Shown piece by piece: positions 46,404 to 54,393 of a stretch of DNA of 64,000 bases. The translations under genes were made by a program, and so were the position numbers. The first letter of the stretch is position 1. Every line of letters starts with the position of its first letter. This DNA comes from an uncultured Desulfovibrio sp. (GTDB lineage: Bacteria > Desulfobacterota > Desulfovibrionia > Desulfovibrionales > Desulfovibrionaceae), in assembly GCA_913063155.1 (NCBI GenBank), contig CAJXYU010000002.1:248001-312000 (forward strand), given 5' to 3'. The notes under the pieces were generated by a model. It was given only the letters and a program-made list of their open reading frames with translations. It did not search any database and was not told the origin of the DNA.

Positions 46404-46614
46404 GCTGTCCTGCGATGTCGGTTTTTCCCGGTTGCTCGTGCAAACGGGGACGATGCTCAATTGTCGATGTGCCGGACCATACTCTGAGCCCGCAGGGGAA
46501 ACAAGGGCGGAATGGAGGTATATCCCTCTGCCGAGGGAGGAAAAGAGTGCTGGCTTTTTGGGTATGAGTCCATTAGAATCCGAAAATCCGCACATAATAC
46601 GGAGCATCCATACA

Positions 46615-46986
46615 GTGTCGTCCGCAAAAATGAACAGCAGAGAAGGTTTCACCCTTATCGAAGTGCTCGTCACCCTCGCGATTCTCAGCATCGGTGCGTT
46701 GGCGGTCATGAAGCATGTATCTCAGGCGCAGGACATGATGGCGGATATCGGCCATCTGGACACCATGGCCCGTCTGGCGGGCATGAAGATACACGAATTG
46801 GAAGAAGACGGTTTTTCCGCTTCTCTGTCCCGGCAGGGTGGTTTCGAGGCTGCTCCCGGGGTTACCTGGGAGGCTCGTTCCAGCCTGCTGGCCACGGGTG
46901 GCTGGTATCGCCTGGAGCTGGTGGTGCGGCGTGCCGATTCCGGACGATCCGTCACAGTGGAGCGACTCTTTCGGGAGGTTCGCTGA
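46615..46986 (+). CDS. gspI: Type II secretion minor pseudopilin GspI
   Basis: This pseudopilin of about 123 residues has a prepilin-peptidase site REG|FTLIEVLVTLAILSIGALAV. The small soluble domain ends VVRRADSGRSVTVERLF. GTG 46615 with GGAG ten bases before is used; ATG 46630 (MNSREGFTL) is equally possible and ATG 46564 is a longer choice. It is first of the forward operon. GspI with J and K forms the tip of the pseudopilus. Confidence 0.85.
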   Translation: MSSAKMNSREGFTLIEVLVTLAILSIGALAVMKHVSQAQDMMADIGHLDTMARLAGMKIHELEEDGFSASLSRQGGFEAAPGVTWEARSSLLATGGWYRLELVVRRADSGRSVTVERLFREVR

Positions 46987-46988
46987 AC

Positions 46989-47627
46989 ATGGCGCCGAGA
47001 GGACGGGCGGCAACGGCCCGTGGGGGCTTCACGCTCCTGGAGGTGTTGATAGCAATGGCCTTGTCCGCTGTTATCATGATGGCGCTTTTCGCCATGTTCG
47101 ACTCCGTGGCCGATGTGGCCGCCGGCGTCAGGAAGCAGGAAGAGGCCTCCGAGGGCGTTCGGGCCCTGGAAAGCATTCTTTTCGACGATCTGCGCTCACT
47201 GTATGCCGGGAAGAAGGCGGACTTTCGTTTTCGGGGCAAAAGCGGCTCCTTTCTGGGGGGAGACGGCATACTCATGGAATTTTGCACCTCGGCCAGTCTT
47301 GGAGACAATTCCGAGGGAGCCTGCTTTTCCCTGCAGCGGGTCGAGTATGCCTTGAAAGAGGACTCAGGGGCAGGCGTGTTGGTCCGGCGAGAAAAAAAGT
47401 ACTGCGGCCTGTCCGGCAGGTGGCCGTGGGTCGAGGTCCCCATCTTCAAGGGAGTGGCGGAACTGGAACTGGAATATTTCAATGCCGGGAGCAAGGCTTT
47501 TCAATCGGAATGGGATGGTTCCAACAATCGCTATCCATCCGTGGTCAGGTTCCGCATTCTCGGCGTGGACGGCAGTGAGCAGCGCTTCAGTATAGGTCTG
47601 TCCTCCATGGCCGGGGGACAAGGGTAA
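46989..47627 (+). CDS. gspJ: Type II secretion minor pseudopilin GspJ
   Basis: This 212-residue pseudopilin has leader MAPRGRAATARGG|FTLLEVLIAMALSAV with the prepilin-peptidase site, and a large C-terminal domain typical of GspJ (FKGVAELELEYFN near 160). ATG 46989 is two bases after the gspI stop. It is a tip pseudopilin in complex with I and K. Confidence 0.85.
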   Translation: MAPRGRAATARGGFTLLEVLIAMALSAVIMMALFAMFDSVADVAAGVRKQEEASEGVRALESILFDDLRSLYAGKKADFRFRGKSGSFLGGDGILMEFCTSASLGDNSEGACFSLQRVEYALKEDSGAGVLVRREKKYCGLSGRWPWVEVPIFKGVAELELEYFNAGSKAFQSEWDGSNNRYPSVVRFRILGVDGSEQRFSIGLSSMAGGQG

Positions 47628-47631
47628 CCCC

Positions 47632-48627
47632 GTGAAAGGGAGCGACAGGCAAGGCGCCGTCCTTGTGGTGGTATTGTTGGTATTGGCGGCTGCCGTGGTC
47701 CTGATGCTGGAGTGCGGCAAGTATTTGAGGATCGACTATGCCGGGGCCGCCTATCAGCGGACCATGGTGGCCGGAGGGGCCTTGCTGCGTTCCGGGCTGG
47801 ACGTGGCCGTGCAGGAACTGCTTGAAGACCTGAAAAGAAACGGTGACAACGCGGATCATGGATTCGATAATTGGGCCGGGATTCAGGAGCGATTCAAGGA
47901 GTTCTCGGAGTCGCTTCAGTCCGGTGATTTGACCGGCGGCGTGACTCCCGAAGATGGGCGCATTTCTCTTAACGCCCTGTACGGACAGGAGGGAGGCTCC
48001 GAGGCCTTGCAAGGCGTTTTCGTCCGTTTGCTTGAAAGCCTGTGCAGGAGGCATGGCATACAGGCGGACCCGGAGGAGTATCTGACTTCCATCAAGGTCT
48101 GGCTGGGGGCTTCGGATACGAAGCGGGACAAAGCCTGGTACGCAATGCAGGACCCGCCCTATGCTTTGCCCGGGAAATCGTTTCAAACTCCGCGGGAACT
48201 GTTGCTGGTGCGCTGGCGCGGGGCCGATGTCGAGGACAGGCGAACTCTGTACTTCGGAACGGAAGATATTCCAGGCCTGCGGGAATTTATTACAGTCTGG
48301 GGGGCGGGACTGATAAATGTCAATGTGGCCAGGCCCGAGGTGCTTGCGGCTTTGCCGCCCGATTCGAGGTTCAGGAATGAGTTCGTGCGAACCGTCATGA
48401 ACTACAGGAGCAAAGGGGAGAATCTCCTGTCAGGGCAGTGGTGCGCCAACATAGCAACCCGGCTTGGCCTGGACATGGAGAAATTCCCGTCCAGTGCCTT
48501 GAGCGCACGGAGTACGGTATTTCGTGTCGATCTCACCGCCGAGGTGGGCGCGGGACGATTGAGTTCCACCATCGTTGTCAGACGGGACTCGAAGCGGTGT
48601 GTTGTGTTGTTTGAGAATATTCATTAG
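47632..48627 (+). CDS. gspK: Type II secretion minor pseudopilin GspK
   Basis: This 331-residue, largest minor pseudopilin has a short basic leader, then GAVLVVVLLVLAAAVVLM as membrane/pilin helix. The helical-domain signature EDGRISLNALYG near 105 is typical of GspK. Later it has INVNVARPEVLAALPP, another family hallmark. It starts at GTG 47632. It lies four bases after gspJ. Confidence 0.85.
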   Translation: MKGSDRQGAVLVVVLLVLAAAVVLMLECGKYLRIDYAGAAYQRTMVAGGALLRSGLDVAVQELLEDLKRNGDNADHGFDNWAGIQERFKEFSESLQSGDLTGGVTPEDGRISLNALYGQEGGSEALQGVFVRLLESLCRRHGIQADPEEYLTSIKVWLGASDTKRDKAWYAMQDPPYALPGKSFQTPRELLLVRWRGADVEDRRTLYFGTEDIPGLREFITVWGAGLINVNVARPEVLAALPPDSRFRNEFVRTVMNYRSKGENLLSGQWCANIATRLGLDMEKFPSSALSARSTVFRVDLTAEVGAGRLSSTIVVRRDSKRCVVLFENIH

Positions 48628-48640
48628 AGCGAATTGTGTC

Positions 48641-50149
48641 ATGAAAAACGGGGTCGGCTATATAACTTTTTCTGACGGACTGGTGCATTTCCTGATGCGG
48701 CCGGACAAGCACTCCACGCCTGTGCGCTTTTCGGTCCCTGCCGTCTCGGAAGCCGATACCGTGGATGCCGTTTTGCAGTTTGCCGCCGCTCGGGAGGTGC
48801 TTCTCACCCGTGTCGTGGTCAGTATGGACGCGCGTGCCTGCCTTCTGAAAAGTTATCGTTTTCCGCTCCAGAACAGACGGCAGATAGACCCGGTGGTGGG
48901 GTTCGAACTCGAGGAGGACATGCCCTTTGAAGCGGAAGAGGTGGTGAGCGACTACTTCCGTGGTGCTCATGGCAAGGGTGAATCATCGGTTTGCGCGGCC
49001 GCCCTGAAAAAGGAAGCGGTGTCTTCGCTTTTGTCCGTGTTCTCGGAGCGGGGACTGGAGGTGGAGGCCCTGAACGTGGATGCGGCTGCCTTTGCCCGGA
49101 CGTGTTGTCGCCTGTTTCCCGATCAGGAGCGGAGTGTCGGTCTGGATATCGGACGGAGCAGAATCCTGTTTTGCGACTTGGTGCACGGCAAGGTACGGCG
49201 GTTGGCCGTTATTCCCTGGGGAGAGAACGCTCTGGTGGAGTCCGTAGCCCGGGCAGGCGATTTGTCCCCCGAGGAAGTGGATCGGTTGATGGTCTTTGCC
49301 GATGCCCATGAACAAAGTGAGCACCACGAACTGCTGCGGAAACAGGCTGAAGCCTTCTTGCGCAGATTGTTGCGAGAGGTGGCCAGACAGCTCGGTGACG
49401 ATTCTTTTCCGGGCCACTTCATTCTTAGTGGAGAGATTGTTCGGATGCAGGGATTCCGCGAAATGTTTTCCGAATTTTCTCAGAGCCGTTTGGATATATG
49501 GGACGAAGTCTTTTTCAAGCCCGGCGAGGAAATCGATGAAGGTCAGCGGGGGAGCGGATTGGCCTCGGTTTACGGCACGGCCCAGGAGGGCGCTCCGGCC
49601 TTTGATTTGCGCAGGGGAGAATTCGCCCTGGCCAGGGCGAATTCCGGTTGGCGGCGGGATTTGCACGCTGCCATCGTGTTTTTAGTGTTCGTGTGTCTTG
49701 CCTGGGGAGGGTTCTCTTATGCATCTCTGTCCGCCAAAGAGAGGGAACTGTCTGTTTTGGAGCAGGCTACTCGTCAGGTTTATCTGGAGGTTTTGCCGGA
49801 CGTCTCCTCCAGTCTTGCTCCGGTGCAATATCAGAGCATTCTTGTTTCGCGGTTGGATGATTTGAGAGGAACTTCCGTGCAAGGGGAAGAGGGCGGAGAC
49901 CAGACAGTCATTGAAATACTGCGGCAAATGAGCACCTCTTTGGCGAGCGATCTGGATGTGGAGTTCCTGAGCTTGGCGCTGGATAGAAAGAGGATCGGTT
50001 GCAATGGAAGAGCGCATTCCATGGCTGAAGTGGACAAGGTCCGCAAGGCCATGGCCGGGACCGAGATATTCCGGGAAGTCAAGATTCGGAGCGCAGTGGC
50101 CGATAAGCGGGACGGTGGAGTTCATTTCGAGATCGAGGTGCTCCGATGA
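48641..50149 (+). CDS. gspL: Type II secretion GspL (actin-like cytoplasmic domain)
   Basis: This 502-residue protein has a PilM/GspL-type actin-like domain (about 1-320) with VGLDIGRSRILFCDL near 164 and ILSGEIVRM near 263. One membrane helix follows (about 345-365, IVFLVFVCLAWGGFSY), then a periplasmic domain. It recruits ATPase GspE to the membrane and contacts GspM. ATG 48641 is chosen from conservation; no strong RBS is visible. The stop overlaps the gspM start (ATGA). Confidence 0.85.
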   Translation: MKNGVGYITFSDGLVHFLMRPDKHSTPVRFSVPAVSEADTVDAVLQFAAAREVLLTRVVVSMDARACLLKSYRFPLQNRRQIDPVVGFELEEDMPFEAEEVVSDYFRGAHGKGESSVCAAALKKEAVSSLLSVFSERGLEVEALNVDAAAFARTCCRLFPDQERSVGLDIGRSRILFCDLVHGKVRRLAVIPWGENALVESVARAGDLSPEEVDRLMVFADAHEQSEHHELLRKQAEAFLRRLLREVARQLGDDSFPGHFILSGEIVRMQGFREMFSEFSQSRLDIWDEVFFKPGEEIDEGQRGSGLASVYGTAQEGAPAFDLRRGEFALARANSGWRRDLHAAIVFLVFVCLAWGGFSYASLSAKERELSVLEQATRQVYLEVLPDVSSSLAPVQYQSILVSRLDDLRGTSVQGEEGGDQTVIEILRQMSTSLASDLDVEFLSLALDRKRIGCNGRAHSMAEVDKVRKAMAGTEIFREVKIRSAVADKRDGGVHFEIEVLR

Positions 50150-50649
50150 AGGCGCTGACTCTGGATTTGCATATCAGCCGTTCTGTCAAGATACTGATCG
50201 TCGGATTTGTTCTCATACTGTTTCTGGTTGGTATCTACCTGCCGTTGCATCGGAAGCAGGAAGCTCTTTTGACGCGGATTGCGGCCGCCAGAAAAAATTA
50301 TCGCGAGGCTGTAACCCTGACAGCGAAATATCGGGCTGTGGAATTTCAACATGCCGAATCGGGTGTTGCGCTTCAGGAACCGCTTTTTTCTTACCTGGAA
50401 AAGGTGACCAGGGATCTGAATCTGGAGAGTACAATCGATTCCATTCGTCCGGAAAACGTGACAGGCGCCGATGGCGATGTGCTGGAAGCCGTGCATGTGG
50501 CCTTTAAAGGGATAACTCTGGATGAGTTTGTCGACTTTCTTTACCGCATAGAAGTGTTGAAGCGGGAAATTTACATACAGGCCATCACCATAAAGAAAGA
50601 CGGGCGGAACAACCTGGTTGCTCGGATGACGCTGCAGAAGTTCCATTGA
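50146..50649 (+). CDS. gspM: Type II secretion GspM
   Basis: This 167-residue protein has a short cytoplasmic N-terminus, one membrane helix (about 17-37, ILIVGFVLILFLVGIYLPL) and a periplasmic coiled coil and ferredoxin-like domain. It is weakly conserved; the call rests on layout, size and the ATGA overlap with gspL. It would partner GspL. Confidence 0.75.
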   Translation: MKALTLDLHISRSVKILIVGFVLILFLVGIYLPLHRKQEALLTRIAAARKNYREAVTLTAKYRAVEFQHAESGVALQEPLFSYLEKVTRDLNLESTIDSIRPENVTGADGDVLEAVHVAFKGITLDEFVDFLYRIEVLKREIYIQAITIKKDGRNNLVARMTLQKFH

Positions 50650-50663
50650 GGCAGAAAAGAGGT

Positions 50664-51980
50664 ATGGTCGCCAAGAACAGATTGAACCCTTTTGGAGATT
50701 CTTCCAAGAATTTCCCATTTTTCCCTTCTCTCTGTCATAAAAAGGGCGTGCACCGCATTGTCAGAGGGCTGGAGTCCTCCTGCGGGTTGATCCTGCTCAC
50801 CGGGAAGATAGGTGTGGGTAAGACCTCCCTGTCCCGGTACATTCAAGAGTATTTGACCGAGCGGTTCGCGTTCGTTGAATTGGGCAATCCATATCAAACT
50901 CCTTTGGAGCAAATTTTTCACTGCTGCGAAAAGATGGGTATCCCGGCCGAGGGATTGAGTACCATTCACGATTGCGTGGAAAAACTGGAAAAGCGGTTCA
51001 AGGAGTTGGTGGCGCAAGGGAAACGACCGGTCATCGTTTTCGAGGAGAGTCATCTGCTGACCAAACGGCACCTTGGGCTCATCCACATTCTGTCCAATCT
51101 CAGGGTTCAGGACGGTCCTCTCGTGCAGATCCTTCTTGTGGGCCAACTCGAGATTCTGGATCTGCTGGATACGGAAGGGATGGAAGCCCTTAATCAGCGT
51201 ATCGGAGTCAGATGCCGCCTTGCGTCCCTGAACCGGGATGATACCGAGCGGTATATTTGTTTCAAGATGGAAACCGGAGGCCTGGAAGGAGTTTCTTTCT
51301 CCCGCAGGGCCGTGGATCATGTCTGGCGGCAAAGCGGCGGGGTCCCGCGACTTGTCAATCATATATGCGCCCATTCCCTGGACGCTCTTGCCTTTAAAGG
51401 AACCTCCGTGGTGTCTGCAGGCCTGGTCGATGAAGTTTGTCGGGATTCCGTTTATTCAGGACTTTTTCATTCTTCCCGGCAAAAGGAAACGTTGCTGCCT
51501 CGCATGAGAGGGTGGATCACAGCGGTCGGTTTGGCTGTTGTCACGGTTTGCGCCGTACTGACGTGGAGCGCTCCGGAAGGCTTTATCGAGCGGGCTGCAA
51601 CTGCAGGAGTTCGCCTTAAGGTCGCGCCCTTTCCAGAGGACGAGACGGCCTCGGCCGCCGTGATGGAAGCGCCTGTGGCCATGGATGCCGCCGACCAGAA
51701 TGATGTGGTCCTGACGGTCGATGAGCCGGACCCTGCTCCGGAAGCGGATGCTTCCGGAAAGCGGGAGCCCAGAGAGGGAGATGCGCATCCCGAGGTAGGG
51801 AAATTTGTTCTTGGGGCCATTGCCTGGAATGCGGACCCAGCCAAAAGCATCGCTGTGGTGGATTCGAAACTGGTGCATGCCGGTGAACAGGCCGGTAATG
51901 CCCGTATAGTCGAGATAGGTAAGGATTTCGTGGTACTGGAGTTCGAAGGGGAGCTCTATAAACGTTCAATTTCAAGATAG
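50664..51980 (+). CDS. gspA: GspA-GspB fusion: ExeA-type AAA ATPase with C-terminal GspB-like domain
   Basis: This 438-residue protein begins with an ExeA/GspA AAA ATPase (about 1-265): Walker A TGKIGVGKTSLSRYI near 44, IVFEESHLL Walker B near 123 and the LVNHICAHSLDAL segment near 233. A membrane helix (about 284-303) follows, then an acidic linker. Near 379-436 is a domain resembling GspB/PulB (AIAWNADPAKSIAVVDSKLV, then GKDFVVLEFEGELYKRSI). In other systems GspA and GspB are separate and together help insert the secretin through peptidoglycan. ATG 50664 is used; TTG 50646 overlapping the gspM stop is an alternative. Confidence 0.85.
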   Translation: MVAKNRLNPFGDSSKNFPFFPSLCHKKGVHRIVRGLESSCGLILLTGKIGVGKTSLSRYIQEYLTERFAFVELGNPYQTPLEQIFHCCEKMGIPAEGLSTIHDCVEKLEKRFKELVAQGKRPVIVFEESHLLTKRHLGLIHILSNLRVQDGPLVQILLVGQLEILDLLDTEGMEALNQRIGVRCRLASLNRDDTERYICFKMETGGLEGVSFSRRAVDHVWRQSGGVPRLVNHICAHSLDALAFKGTSVVSAGLVDEVCRDSVYSGLFHSSRQKETLLPRMRGWITAVGLAVVTVCAVLTWSAPEGFIERAATAGVRLKVAPFPEDETASAAVMEAPVAMDAADQNDVVLTVDEPDPAPEADASGKREPREGDAHPEVGKFVLGAIAWNADPAKSIAVVDSKLVHAGEQAGNARIVEIGKDFVVLEFEGELYKRSISR

Positions 51981-51992
51981 AATGGAGTTTGC

Positions 51993-52454
51993 GTGGTGGC
52001 TGTTTTGAATCGGAAAAGCAAAGAAAAAAAGCATGGGAGTGAAGGTTTCACCCTCATCGAATTGATGGTGGTCATCGTCATTCTGGGTGTTCTTGCCGGG
52101 CTTATTGTTCCGCAGTTTATGGATGAACCCCAAAAGGCCCGTGTTGTAAAGGCCACGATGCAGATGGAAGGCATTTCCACTGCGCTCAAAAAATTCTACA
52201 TCGATAATGGGTTTTATCCGGCTACGGAACAGGGGCTCGAAGCGCTGGTCAGCAAGCCGACCTCAGGCAGAACACCCAAGAACTACGCGTCGTCCGGGTA
52301 TTTGCCCAAGCTTCCCAAGGATCCCTGGGGGAGCAATTATATTTATATCGCCCCCGGGAAGCATGGTCCCTTCGATTTGAGCTCCTATGGGGCGGATGGC
52401 GCAGCAGGCGGCAGCGACGGCGATGCAGACATCAATAACTGGGAACTTGAATAA
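51993..52454 (+). CDS. gspG: Type II secretion major pseudopilin GspG
   Basis: This 153-residue pseudopilin has leader ending HGSEG|FTLIELMVVIVILGVLAGLI. Typical GspG features follow: PQFMDEPQKARVVKA, FYIDNGFYPATEQGLEALV and the C-terminal calcium-site region DPWGSNYIYI...DLSSYGADG. It starts at GTG 51993 with GGAG six bases upstream. It forms the body of the pseudopilus and is the most secure T2SS marker here. Confidence 0.95.
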   Translation: MVAVLNRKSKEKKHGSEGFTLIELMVVIVILGVLAGLIVPQFMDEPQKARVVKATMQMEGISTALKKFYIDNGFYPATEQGLEALVSKPTSGRTPKNYASSGYLPKLPKDPWGSNYIYIAPGKHGPFDLSSYGADGAAGGSDGDADINNWELE

Positions 52455-52908
52455 GAGCCGCAATAGTGGGTTTACCCTGTTCGAGCTGCTGGTGGTCTTG
52501 TCCCTTTTGGGCATTATCGCAGTATTTGTCGTTCCCCGACTGGGGGGCGTTTCCGGCGGAGGCCCGGAAGTTGTTCGGCGTTTCGTACGCGGGGCCATGG
52601 GGCAGGGACGTACTTTGGCAAAACTCACACGCAGTAAGGTTTTCATTGAATTCGAGCGGAAGGCGGTTCGCCTTGACGGTAAGAAAAAAATGAACCTTCC
52701 AGACTCCGCACGGTTCCGGGAGTTGATCCTGGCGGGAGAGGACGGGGACAGCGAAAAGAGACTGCTCATAAACCGGAGGGGCATTGCACCTTCCGCCATC
52801 ATACGTTTTGAAACTGATGAGGGGCTGTACAGTTTTCTTGTGAGCCCCGTGCTGAACAACGTGGAATATCGGTCTGGACCGGCCGGCTTCGAAGATTTTG
52901 CCGAATAG
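52423..52908 (+). CDS. gspH: Type II secretion minor pseudopilin GspH
   Basis: This pseudopilin has the site RNSG|FTLFELLVVLSLLGIIAVFVV and a beta-rich C-terminal domain. ATG 52423 (161 residues) overlaps gspG by 32 bases; TTG 52447, overlapping by eight, would give a shorter and more normal leader. The frame is secure and the start is not. Order G-H is the usual one. Confidence 0.8.
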   Translation: MQTSITGNLNKSRNSGFTLFELLVVLSLLGIIAVFVVPRLGGVSGGGPEVVRRFVRGAMGQGRTLAKLTRSKVFIEFERKAVRLDGKKKMNLPDSARFRELILAGEDGDSEKRLLINRRGIAPSAIIRFETDEGLYSFLVSPVLNNVEYRSGPAGFEDFAE

Positions 52909-52915
52909 GTGGGGT

Positions 52916-53878
52916 ATGTTTAAAGGATACGGCTTCTTGCTTTTTTTCGTGCTGGCATTGCCCTTCTGTTGCGGGTGTGTCGCCGGTAAGCAGAACCGGA
53001 GCGGGGCTCTTGAATTGTCCGCGTCAGGTGTGGAGGCCGCGGCTTTCTATACGAAAGGAGATTTCGACAAAAGTCTTGCACTATACAGGGAACTGTCGGC
53101 AGCGGATCCGGACAATCCTGTGTACTTGAACAATTTGGGCGTACTCCTGCTTGAAGGCGGGCGAGCCGAAGAAGCGCTGAAAGCCTTTGAAGGCGCATCC
53201 ATACAGGCGCCGGGGAATGCCGATTATCTGATCAACATCGGTTTCGCCCACGTTCGGATCGGCGACTATGATGAAGCGCTGGTTTTCTTCAATCGGGCTA
53301 TCCGGGCAGCACCCGGCAAGGCAAGGGGACATTACGGCAAAGGGATAGCCTCGCTTGAACTCAATGAACCCGAGATCGCACTGGGGTGTTTTCGCCGCGC
53401 AACTGTATTGGATCCGGCAGACGCTGAAAGTCTGTTCATGAAAGCTTATGCTGAGCAGATAAACGGTCTCTGGCAGGACGCCATCAACGATTATTCTGCG
53501 TATCTGGTGCTTGGAGAAAACAATCGGCAGCAGGCCAACGCCTACTCCAACCGGGCGCTGTGCGCATTCAAGCTGGGGCGTTATCAAAGCGGCATGAGCG
53601 ATTTGAGCGAAGCCATGCAGCTGGATGATTCCGTGGCGGTCTTCTATTACAACCGTGCTTTGGGGAATCAAATGCAACAGCATTTCGAGGCGGCCGTGGA
53701 TGATTATACCAGGGCGATTTCACGGAAGACCGACTTTCCGGAGGCCTACCTCAATCGAGCTGAAATGCATTTTCTGATCGGCGATTCCGTCAAAGGATGT
53801 TCGGACCTGCGCCGGGCCTGTGCCATGGGTTTTTGCGAAGCCCAGAAACGATACAAGGCGGCTGGGAAATGCAAATAA
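52916..53878 (+). CDS. TPR-repeat lipoprotein within the T2SS operon
   Basis: This 320-residue protein has a signal ending in a Cys-rich stretch (LPFCCGCVAG) that could be a lipidation site. About seven tetratricopeptide repeats follow (for example NPVYLNNLGVLLLEGGRAEE and NADYLINIGFAHVRIGDYDE). It is not one of the core Gsp proteins. It may act as a pilotin-like or assembly factor for the secretin, as PilF/PilW do in type IV pili; this is inference from position. ATG 52916 is eight bases after gspH. Confidence 0.8.
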   Translation: MFKGYGFLLFFVLALPFCCGCVAGKQNRSGALELSASGVEAAAFYTKGDFDKSLALYRELSAADPDNPVYLNNLGVLLLEGGRAEEALKAFEGASIQAPGNADYLINIGFAHVRIGDYDEALVFFNRAIRAAPGKARGHYGKGIASLELNEPEIALGCFRRATVLDPADAESLFMKAYAEQINGLWQDAINDYSAYLVLGENNRQQANAYSNRALCAFKLGRYQSGMSDLSEAMQLDDSVAVFYYNRALGNQMQQHFEAAVDDYTRAISRKTDFPEAYLNRAEMHFLIGDSVKGCSDLRRACAMGFCEAQKRYKAAGKCK

Positions 53879-54393
53879 CAGGAATGGAGATCGCTCGCCC
53901 CTCGTGGCGAATTGCCGGACTCGCGGTCGTTGCCATTGCCGCTGTCGGCTACCTTCTTTACGGCACGGCGGCAGCACTCAGGGCGCATCCCCAGTTACCG
54001 GAGGTGGACTCCTCAAATTGCGCGATTCCCGCTCCTACGGAAATCATGCCTATTCCACCCATGAGCCATTTTGCCGCCATCCAGGAGCGGAACCTGTTCA
54101 AGGCAGCCAGGCCTGAAGTGATGGAAAACGCCGACATTGAGAATTTGCCTGTAATGCAGTTGGGGGTCAAACTTCTGGGGACCATTTATTGCGATGTGGC
54201 GCCGTTTTCCAGGGCCATCATTTTGGAAGGAGATAAGCAACGGCTTGTCAAAGTGGGGGACTCCCTGAACGGACACCCAATAAGTGAGATTCGGCGTCGG
54301 GCGGTCGTCTTCGACGAAAGTGGTGAGAAGAAAGTGCTGCTTATCGAACTTGAAGACGAGACCCAATCGGGCGACATGTGGGGGGGCATATGA
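53869..54393 (+). CDS. gspC: Type II secretion GspC
   Basis: This 174-residue inner-membrane protein has a short N-terminus, one membrane helix (about 17-40, IAGLAVVAIAAVGYLLYGTAAAL) and a homology-region domain with ERNLFKAARP near 80 and LGVKLLGTIYCD near 102. There is no C-terminal PDZ, so it is a short GspC. It links the secretin N0 domain to the inner-membrane platform. ATG 53869 overlaps the TPR gene by ten bases; ATG 53884 is possible. Confidence 0.83.
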   Translation: MQITGMEIARPSWRIAGLAVVAIAAVGYLLYGTAAALRAHPQLPEVDSSNCAIPAPTEIMPIPPMSHFAAIQERNLFKAARPEVMENADIENLPVMQLGVKLLGTIYCDVAPFSRAIILEGDKQRLVKVGDSLNGHPISEIRRRAVVFDESGEKKVLLIELEDETQSGDMWGGI

